NCBI GenBank assembly: GCA_017532725.1
Contig: JAFXIZ010000015.1
Coordinates: 1-38,747, forward strand
Reading direction: 5' to 3'
Length of the DNA stretch: 38,747 bases
Source of the DNA: Bacteroidaceae bacterium
Lineage (GTDB): Bacteria > Bacteroidota > Bacteroidia > Bacteroidales > Barnesiellaceae_A
The notes beneath the pieces were generated by a model. It saw only the letters and a list, made by a program, of their open reading frames with translations, did not search any database and was not told the origin of the DNA. The translations under genes were made by a program, and so were the position numbers. Below are positions 1 to 4,204 of the stretch, one piece after another (the stretch's first letter is position 1; each line of letters starts with the position of its first letter).

Positions 1-186
1 CACCACAAAGGTGTGAGTTTTTTTTGAGATTTGCAAGTTTCTGTGAGAAAAACTGCAATCTCTGCCGGGAGATACGGGTTCTTCGAGTTCTTGACTAAGG
101 AAATTAGCGTAACGATTTAACAAGCTCGATGTGGCTTGTTTAAGGGAAACAAGATTTTGTTTCTCCTGAGTGAGTGTAGTTTTCAT
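1..186 (-). CDS. Truncated hypothetical protein (N-terminal 62 residues only)
   Basis: The minus-strand frame opens with ATG at 186 and stays open to the window edge, so the C-terminus is missing. It begins MKTTLTQEKQNLVSLKQATS and is polar and helix-rich, with no signal peptide or recognisable domain in the visible part. I do not recognise the family. It lies 13 nt downstream of a 45-aa small ORF, and its start codon follows directly after a perfect 19-bp hairpin, so its expression is probably controlled by translation of the small ORF (inference). It belongs to the AT-rich accessory region. The open frame is certain; that it is a gene is likely. Confidence 0.55.
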   Translation of the reverse strand, partial: MKTTLTQEKQNLVSLKQATSSLLNRYANFLSQELEEPVSPGRDCSFSHRNLQISKKTHTFVV

Positions 187-187
187 A

Positions 188-253
188 ACTGATATGTTGT
201 TAGCAATAGCGAAAAAAAACGGTCGCCATACCCGTTGCTAACAACATATCAGT
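188..253 (-). promoter_or_regulatory. Perfect 19-bp inverted repeat immediately upstream of a start codon
   Basis: ACTGATATGTTGTTAGCAA at 188-206 is exactly complementary to TTGCTAACAACATATCAGT at 235-253, with a 28-nt loop. In the minus-strand transcript the hairpin ends one nucleotide before the ATG at 186, so it would hide the ribosome landing site. The small-ORF stop codon (200-202) is inside the 3' arm. It may be a translational attenuator; a DNA-binding or inversion site is an alternative. Confidence 0.6.
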
Positions 254-337
254 GGACTCCGCAGAGCTTAAAATGTTCGGGCAGGCGACCTTGTGGAGGT
301 CTATATGTTCGTATATGTAGCCGTGGCTACAGGGCAT
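200..337 (-). CDS. Small ORF (45 aa), possible leader peptide
   Basis: The ORF has ATG at 337 and TAA at 200-202. The product starts MPCSHGYIYEHIDLHKVACP and ends in a hydrophobic stretch, MLLATGMATVFFRYC. It reads like a real protein rather than a random frame, but I cannot assign a function. Its last codon and stop fall inside the 3' arm of the 19-bp hairpin that ends one base before the next ATG (186). Its codons also cover both arms of the GGTCGCC/GGCGACC-U8 terminator-like stem. A ribosome on this ORF would therefore disturb both structures, as in leader-peptide attenuation (inference). No Shine-Dalgarno is seen, which is common in Bacteroidota. An alternative overlapping 21-codon ORF lies at 301-366. 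Confidence 0.5.
   Translation of the reverse strand: MPCSHGYIYEHIDLHKVACPNILSSAESTDMLLATGMATVFFRYC
212..290 (-). terminator. Terminator-like stem with U8 tract inside the leader
   Basis: On the minus strand GGTCGCC (290-284), then CCCG, pairs with CGGG and GGCGACC (227-221). It is followed by G and eight Ts (219-212). This has the form of an intrinsic terminator with a long loop. Its loop holds the 5' arm of the 19-bp inverted repeat, so the two structures compete or interlock. It lies upstream of the truncated gene and within the small ORF. Confidence 0.45.
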
Positions 338-415
338 AAAAAAAGCCCATTTCGCATAATGAGCATTACCGATGCTCTACGGGTGGAATAACCACTGATA
401 TATGAGTTAGCACTG

Positions 416-423
416 CAAATATA
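416..423 (-). promoter_or_regulatory. Putative -7 element TATATTTG for the leader at 187-408
   Basis: The reverse complement of caaatata gives TATATTTG, matching the Bacteroidota TAnnTTTG element. Transcription would start near 408 and give a leader of about 220 nt before the ATG at 186. The leader contains further stems, GAGCAT/ATGCTC (near 361-377) and GTAGCC/GGCTAC (near 317-330). The rest of 424-579 holds nothing I can support. Confidence 0.5.
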
Positions 424-579
424 GTGATAATATTTGATAGTGCAAGGAATGGAATAAAAATTTAACAATAAACATAATAATACTATTACACACCGAAGTT
501 CGTGAATAGGAATAAATGACACCCTCTTTTTTGGGGGGATAGGATACTAACCTTATTGAAATATAACGATATATGAATA

Positions 580-611
580 AAAAAATCAGTTGCCCGGGAG
601 GGTAACTGATT
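580..611 (-). terminator. Intrinsic terminator after the DUF4468 gene
   Basis: On the minus strand ATCAGTTACCC, loop TCCC, then GGGCAACTGAT (610-600 with 595-585; one G-T pair) precedes a T7 run. It lies 28 bp past the stop of the DUF4468 gene. Stem and loop closely resemble the terminator at 1292-1319. Confidence 0.75.
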
Positions 612-638
612 ATGCGACTATTTATTTGAAGATTTTTA

Positions 639-1196
639 TTACCAATCATCATCAGAGTCTTTATATACAGCATCTATGATGTCATAAAGTAAAGAAGTGA
701 TGTTGTCGACAACTTCTTGCTTTATTAACGGCATTGCACGCTTTTGCATTTCCTTGTATGTGGCAGCAATGAGAAATTCATCGGATAGTCCTGCCGGTAT
801 GCCATTATCATAGATAAGCCCCATACGCCAATCATCCCTATAAGGCTCGTGAGAAAAATTGTTTATTTTGAGACGGAAGCGTCCATCTTTTGCCTGAAAG
901 TCAATTGTATATCTAATATAACCAGACAATATATACCAAGTAAAATTGTCTACTTCGAATTTTATAGAGGCCTTCCCAATGATATGTGCTGTTTCAGCAT
1001 CATTCATTTGAATAACATCATTAGCACTACGAAATCTTTTGGCAATCCAAACATTGGCTGTTTTGTATAGTAAGTCGGCAGATGCATTCTCAATAGGGAT
1101 AACAGTATCTATCGCAAAGGGTTTACCAATCGGGGCTTTGGCACTCAATGGTAAAATTGAAATTACGGACAAAAGAGTTATGAGTAATTTTTTCAT
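639..1196 (-). CDS. DUF4468 domain-containing exported protein
   Basis: The product is 185 aa. The start MKKLLITLL (ATG 1196) is chosen because it begins a clear signal peptide (hydrophobic core, then SAKA). The frame is open 15 codons further upstream, but that extension is not signal-like. The body follows the DUF4468 pattern common in Bacteroidota: an N-terminal VIPIENASADLLYKTANVWIA segment, then strands around FEVDNFTWYILSGYIRYTIDFQAKDGRFR and a conserved NFSH. The function of the family is unknown; proteins of this kind are exported to the periplasm or envelope. It has its own promoter-like TATATTTG and its own terminator, so it is probably a single-gene unit and cargo of the accessory region. 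Family assignment is fairly confident. Confidence 0.8.
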   Translation of the reverse strand: MKKLLITLLSVISILPLSAKAPIGKPFAIDTVIPIENASADLLYKTANVWIAKRFRSANDVIQMNDAETAHIIGKASIKFEVDNFTWYILSGYIRYTIDFQAKDGRFRLKINNFSHEPYRDDWRMGLIYDNGIPAGLSDEFLIAATYKEMQKRAMPLIKQEVVDNITSLLYDIIDAVYKDSDDDW

Positions 1197-1219
1197 ACAA
1201 TATTCTTTATAATTTTCTG

Positions 1220-1227
1220 CAAATATA
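1220..1227 (-). promoter_or_regulatory. Putative -7 element TATATTTG of the DUF4468 gene
   Basis: The complement of caaatata lies 24 bp upstream of the ATG at 1196 and fits TAnnTTTG. No clear TTTG is seen at the -33 position. Confidence 0.5.
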
Positions 1228-1291
1228 GTCAAATTGAGCAAATTAAAGTTGAATAATTAAAAAAACATCTACGCCTACGATAACTATAAGT

Positions 1292-1319
1292 AAAAAAACA
1301 GCTACCGGGAGGGCAGCTG
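1292..1319 (-). terminator. Intrinsic terminator after the 77-aa ORF and NYN gene
   Basis: On the minus strand CAGCTGCC (1319-1312), loop, GGTAGCTG (1306-1299; one wobble pair) is followed by T7. It lies 10 bp past the stop of the 77-aa ORF and is similar in stem and loop to the terminator at 580-611. Confidence 0.75.
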
Positions 1320-1328
1320 ATTGAGGGG

Positions 1329-1562
1329 TTATTTGTTGTGTTTGTACTCTCTGTATCTATCTTCGAGTTCTTTTAAATCTTTACAAGGTTTTTCTAGTAA
1401 ACAAAACTTTGCGGAATTATCATCAATAATCCAAAAAGCAGTACCTATGGGGATTTCGGCATCAGGTATATAATATGCTAAAACCACATAGAGGTCATCA
1501 AATAGCCATTTGATTATATCATTCTTTGGTTTTTTATCACAAGATTGAACGAGGGTAAACAT
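1329..1562 (-). CDS. Hypothetical protein, probably a lipoprotein with a frameshifted signal peptide
   Basis: The visible ORF is 77 aa and starts MFTLVQSCDKKPKNDIIKWL. The SCDKK segment looks like the mature start of a lipoprotein, but the ORF lacks a signal peptide of useful length and an in-frame TAG lies five codons upstream. In the neighbouring frame an ATG at 1594 encodes MESIIFSLLLLCLPSF, a good hydrophobic signal core, which then runs out of frame. A single-base change near 1558-1566 would join them into one lipoprotein. That upstream ATG overlaps the NYN stop codon, which suggests the intact gene was translationally coupled to NYN. The mature part is acidic and lysine-rich, of no recognised family. 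Confidence 0.5.
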   Translation of the reverse strand: MFTLVQSCDKKPKNDIIKWLFDDLYVVLAYYIPDAEIPIGTAFWIIDDNSAKFCLLEKPCKDLKELEDRYREYKHNK

Positions 1563-1581
1563 AATAATAGTAAACTAAAAA

Positions 1582-2238
1582 TTATACTTTCCATTTTGCG
1601 GGTATTGTATATGTTTTTCCATTCATAGAAACGGTGTCTGGCATAATGGCATTTTGGAAACGTCGTTTGTTCTTAATAAGGAGTACAGGTTTGCTTCTGT
1701 GGTGAATAATATTGTCTTTTAGATCATTGCTATAATTTGATGGGGGAAAATAAACTTTAATTCCAACGTTTGGGAATCGCTTCTGTATTAACTCCATTGG
1801 TGGAACAAGGTCGCTATCAGCACTTACCAAAGCAGCAATATCTGTATTATTCATCACACAATCATCAATCATCCTAATAGAGATATTGACATCAGTTTTC
1901 TTTTCTTCAGGTCTGGTAATATCAGCATTGCAATATGGGCATGGGAAGTGTTTCTCCATATATTTGCCTCTAACAATTTCAAATTTATCACCATTGATAA
2001 GTTTATTAGCATTGAGAAATGCGCTCTGTCTGCTATTTTTTTTGGGACTAAGAGGAGCGGCTGTGAAATATATCACTTTTTCTAGCACCTGATTTTCGCC
2101 TAAAAAACTATTGAAAAGTTTCACTATATCAATCCAATAAAACTTTTTCCATTCGGGATCATTTTTTTTTGAACGTTTTAATCCAAAATAAAAATTAAAA
2201 CCGTCAATGTAGAATGTTACTCTTTTGATGTCTGCCAT
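1582..2238 (-). CDS. NYN domain protein (PIN-like ribonuclease fold)
   Basis: The product is 218 aa. It opens with FYIDGFNFYFGL, the N-terminal acidic motif of NYN/LabA-type domains. It continues with EEKKTDVNISIRMIDDC (about residues 111-127) and ALVSADSDLVPPMEL (about 135-149), the second and third acidic clusters. These Asp residues normally bind the metal for RNA cleavage. A CPYC pair near residue 99 could bind zinc together with other residues. NYN proteins are predicted cytosolic RNases, often found in accessory and defence regions; its target here is unknown. The start codon lies 12 nt after a terminator-like hairpin, suggesting attenuation. It was probably coupled to the lipoprotein-like ORF downstream. 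Confidence 0.85.
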   Translation of the reverse strand: MADIKRVTFYIDGFNFYFGLKRSKKNDPEWKKFYWIDIVKLFNSFLGENQVLEKVIYFTAAPLSPKKNSRQSAFLNANKLINGDKFEIVRGKYMEKHFPCPYCNADITRPEEKKTDVNISIRMIDDCVMNNTDIAALVSADSDLVPPMELIQKRFPNVGIKVYFPPSNYSNDLKDNIIHHRSKPVLLIKNKRRFQNAIMPDTVSMNGKTYTIPAKWKV

Positions 2239-2250
2239 ATACTTAAAAAT

Positions 2251-2275
2251 AAAAAAAAGCCACTCGTGAGTGGCT
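2251..2275 (-). terminator. Terminator hairpin between promoter and NYN start codon
   Basis: On the minus strand AGCCACTC-ac-GAGTGGCT (2275-2258) is followed by T8 (2258-2251). A second hairpin, CTCTAC/GTAGAG at 2281-2298, precedes it. Both lie in the leader between the putative promoter and the NYN ATG at 2238. It could end a short RNA of about 55-60 nt or act as an attenuator. Confidence 0.65.
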
Positions 2276-2315
2276 CTATACTCTACAAGAAAGTAGAGCG
2301 TTGCTTTTTATAGTG

Positions 2316-2347
2316 CAAAGATAATACTATCTTACATAAACAACAAA
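2316..2347 (-). promoter_or_regulatory. Putative promoter TTTG-N20-TATCTTTG upstream of NYN
   Basis: The complement of caaagata (2316-2323) gives TATCTTTG. The complement of caaa (2344-2347) gives the -33 TTTG, with a 20-bp spacer. The start point would be near 2309, upstream of both leader hairpins. Confidence 0.6.
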
Positions 2348-2410
2348 ATAACCTAAGAGAAAATATGTTAATTATTTATAATATGTAATTATAAGACAAT
2401 ATATTAAGGT

Positions 2411-2737
2411 TTAATAACTAAAAACGAGGTGCACCGGGATATCGTTTACTTGACACAGATGTTTTGCTTTTTCCTCACTGTCCAGAGGGACTGCTATGCA
2501 AAGAGGAACGTCTGTGGCTGCATATCGTTGCCATTGTTTAACGGATAATTGGTTAACTGAGTCATCGGTTTCAACCTCGATGAATAACAATGGATAATGG
2601 TTGTCATCGGTGAAGATTATATCGGGGTATAACCCTCTATAATTGTATTCTCGCCGGTGTAATGTGTTGATGAATACTGTGTGTCCTTGCTCTGCATAAT
2701 GCCGGGCAATGTGAAGAATTGCGTTGTCGTGTTTCAT
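2411..2737 (-). CDS. Small PD-(D/E)xK-like protein (restriction-endonuclease fold suspected)
   Basis: The product is 108 aa. The centre reads YPDIIFTDDN..PLLFIEVET. A PD followed by a hydrophobic strand carrying E-x-E is the core of the PD-(D/E)xK nuclease fold, but the usual Lys is Thr here, so activity is uncertain. The N-terminal helix (HIARHYAEQGHTVFINTLHR) and the last strand (VPLCIAVPL) fit a minimal alpha/beta domain. I cannot give a specific function. It stands alone between hicB and the NYN leader, about 170 bp from NYN, with visibly AT-rich flanks. Confidence 0.55.
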   Translation of the reverse strand: MKHDNAILHIARHYAEQGHTVFINTLHRREYNYRGLYPDIIFTDDNHYPLLFIEVETDDSVNQLSVKQWQRYAATDVPLCIAVPLDSEEKAKHLCQVNDIPVHLVFSY

Positions 2738-2789
2738 AACTTTTTTGATACAAAGTTATGTGATGGGAGGAGTGTAATGATGCGATAAA

Positions 2790-2822
2790 ATGAAATGCCC
2801 CGACGTGATGAACGCCGGGGCT
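2790..2822 (-). terminator. Hairpin after hicB
   Basis: On the minus strand GCCCCGGCGT (2821-2812), loop, ACGTCGGGGC (2806-2797; one wobble pair) is followed by ATTTCATTTT. The T tract is weak, but the stem is GC-rich and sits 27 bp past the hicB stop. Confidence 0.5.
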
Positions 2823-2848
2823 GTCAAGTGCAGAATGCAAAGTGTCAA

Positions 2849-3256
2849 TTAAACAAAATGAACTTGACTTAGATCTTCTGCGAAAGCGTGCAATCCTCGT
2901 TGTATCTTTTCTGCAGTTTTCTTCGAGGGGTTACGATAGCCTTGCACATATTGCGACAGCTGTGCGGCTGAAACGCCAGTTATTTTCTCAAGACCGGCGA
3001 ATGTAAATTTATCGCTGTAATATGTCAAGAAAGATATAACATCATAACTAAATATCATATCTACCTCTTCAAAATATTTACCCTTATCTTCATAGTGTTT
3101 TTTCATTCCTTGATATGCCAACTTTATATCGGCAATAGCCTCCGATGCTGAATATCCCGTACCTATAACGCCATAATCTAATCCGTTATCATCGGGCATA
3201 TATGCGCTAAATGAGCCATCAGAAGCTCTTTCAATAAAAACTCGTACTTTTTTCAT
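2849..3256 (-). CDS. hicB: HicB-family antitoxin with C-terminal helix-turn-helix
   Basis: The start MKKVRVFIERASDGSFSAY (ATG 3256) is chosen over an upstream frame extension because AAAGGA lies at a suitable distance and the HicB fold begins here. It is 135 aa. The N-terminal partial RNase H-like HicB domain (residues 1-60, ending EAIADIKLAYQGMKKHY) is followed by an XRE-type HTH at about 75-125 (FAGLEKITGVSAAQLSQYVQG). The protein normally binds and blocks HicA and represses the operon through the HTH. It lies 34 nt downstream of the putative hicA, in the toxin-first order. Confidence 0.88.
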   Translation of the reverse strand: MKKVRVFIERASDGSFSAYMPDDNGLDYGVIGTGYSASEAIADIKLAYQGMKKHYEDKGKYFEEVDMIFSYDVISFLTYYSDKFTFAGLEKITGVSAAQLSQYVQGYRNPSKKTAEKIQRGLHAFAEDLSQVHFV

Positions 3257-3290
3257 GACTATATCCTTTCTTTTTCCTTTGATTGGTTGG

Positions 3291-3479
3291 TTATTTAACA
3301 CCAGCCAATCTCTTAATGTTCTTTAATGTCCCAATTGCAACTTCTTGCTTGTCGTGGTGGCTCGTTGTAAATTCGTTGCCCGTTATAGGGCTAAACCACA
3401 ATGGATGTCCCGCTTGTGTTTCGCCAGTTGGGTAACATCCATGCTTTTTTAAGAGCCTGTGTAATTCTGAATATTTCAT
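3291..3479 (-). CDS. hicA: HicA-family mRNA interferase toxin
   Basis: The product is 62 aa, the usual size. It has the dsRBD-like HicA pattern KYSELHRLLKKHGCY..GHPLWFSPITG, then SHHDKQEVAIGTLKNIKRLAG; the catalytic His is in the TSHHDK segment. HicA toxins cleave mRNA in a translation-independent way and are neutralised by HicB, which is encoded next. The start codon lies 25 bp downstream of a near-perfect promoter whose spacer contains an inverted repeat. Confidence 0.9.
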   Translation of the reverse strand: MKYSELHRLLKKHGCYPTGETQAGHPLWFSPITGNEFTTSHHDKQEVAIGTLKNIKRLAGVK

Positions 3480-3503
3480 AGATCATTTGTTTAATTGACA
3501 ATG

Positions 3504-3534
3504 CAAATATAATGCTATTGTTTTTAATAGCAAA
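3504..3534 (-). promoter_or_regulatory. hicAB promoter with operator-like inverted repeat in the spacer
   Basis: TTTG (complement of 3531-3534), a 19-bp spacer and TATATTTG (complement of 3504-3511) match the Bacteroidota consensus exactly. GCTATT (3514-3519) and AATAGC (3526-3531) form an inverted repeat spanning the spacer, a natural site for the HicB HTH. Confidence 0.7.
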
Positions 3535-3584
3535 ATATTTATGGAATTATTTTTTTCGTAGAGCGATTTTTTTTAGGCAATGAG

Positions 3585-3938
3585 CTAAAAAAGATTTTGT
3601 TGAGAGTATTGAGGTATCAAACGATTGATTTCATCAATAGCTTCTGGTGTGAAGTAGTTGCAGTAGGTTTTGAAGTATCCAAGATAGTACAAGATTGCAT
3701 TACGTTCAGAGTCGAACCAACCATGCACGAACGCCGGGAGAAGGATAGCTTCGCGTCCTTCTGAAAAGCGTATATTGTATCCTGCAACAATTTTACCGTT
3801 AATATCAGCTGTTAGGATAACGATCTGCTCAATGCGATTGTCAAAAACCGAAAGTTCTTTAATTGGATATTGGCGAATATCCGTTGCATCCTCGATGCCG
3901 GGATGACGTAGCTGTTCAAAAAAATTAGATTTCAGCAT
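3585..3938 (-). CDS. Hypothetical protein of the mobile-element replication module
   Basis: The product is 117 aa and starts MLKSNFFEQLRHPGIEDATD. It overlaps the end of the DnaA domain IV-like gene by 14 nt, so the two are translationally coupled. It is a compact alpha/beta protein with strands VILTADINGKIVAGYNIRF and AILLPAFVHGWF and a helical C-terminus (EAIDEINRLIPQYS). I see no known motif. Its position directly behind the replication genes suggests an accessory replication or partition role, which is only a guess from context. Confidence 0.65.
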   Translation of the reverse strand: MLKSNFFEQLRHPGIEDATDIRQYPIKELSVFDNRIEQIVILTADINGKIVAGYNIRFSEGREAILLPAFVHGWFDSERNAILYYLGYFKTYCNYFTPEAIDEINRLIPQYSQQNLF

Positions 3939-4203
3939 AGTTTTTTGCTTTTAAGAGTGATTTATTAAAAAATGAAGATTGTTTATAGCTGTCAATTCGT
4001 TTGTCATAGTATGTGGCCATAGATTTATCACGCTTGATATGCCACATAATTTCGTAGTCGCGAAAGCCTTGTTCACGAGCCAGTATCAAGAATATAATCC
4101 TTGCATATACAGCCTTTCGTCGACGGCTCTCACTTTTCACGAGTTTTGTGCTGCAATTAGTTGCTTTGCAAACAATGTTGAGTAGTATGTGTAGTGGCAA
4201 CAT
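3925..4203 (-). CDS. Orphan DnaA domain IV-like DNA-binding protein
   Basis: The product is 92 aa. Residues 24-75 (ESRRRKAVYARIIFLILARE, then GFRDYEIMWHIKRDKSMATY) follow the plan of the DnaA C-terminal domain: a basic helix with R..AR, a helix, then G-x-x-x-x-EI and the xRDxS/T signature that in DnaA reads RDHST. That domain binds DnaA boxes. The AAA+ and N-terminal DnaA parts are absent, so this would be an origin-recognition or regulatory factor for the element. It starts 1 nt after the primase-helicase stop and overlaps the next gene. Family assignment is moderate; a generic HTH is the alternative. Confidence 0.6.
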   Translation of the reverse strand: MLPLHILLNIVCKATNCSTKLVKSESRRRKAVYARIIFLILAREQGFRDYEIMWHIKRDKSMATYYDKRIDSYKQSSFFNKSLLKAKNYAEI

Positions 4204-4204
4204 A

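Noticed and set aside
187..423. Retron-type msr/msd region
   Set aside because: The leader has inverted repeats before an ORF, but the visible downstream protein start does not resemble a reverse transcriptase and the retron a1/a2 layout is not met.
407..673. 88-aa minus-strand ORF
   Set aside because: It overlaps the terminator at 580-611 and the end of the DUF4468 gene, and its composition is not protein-like.
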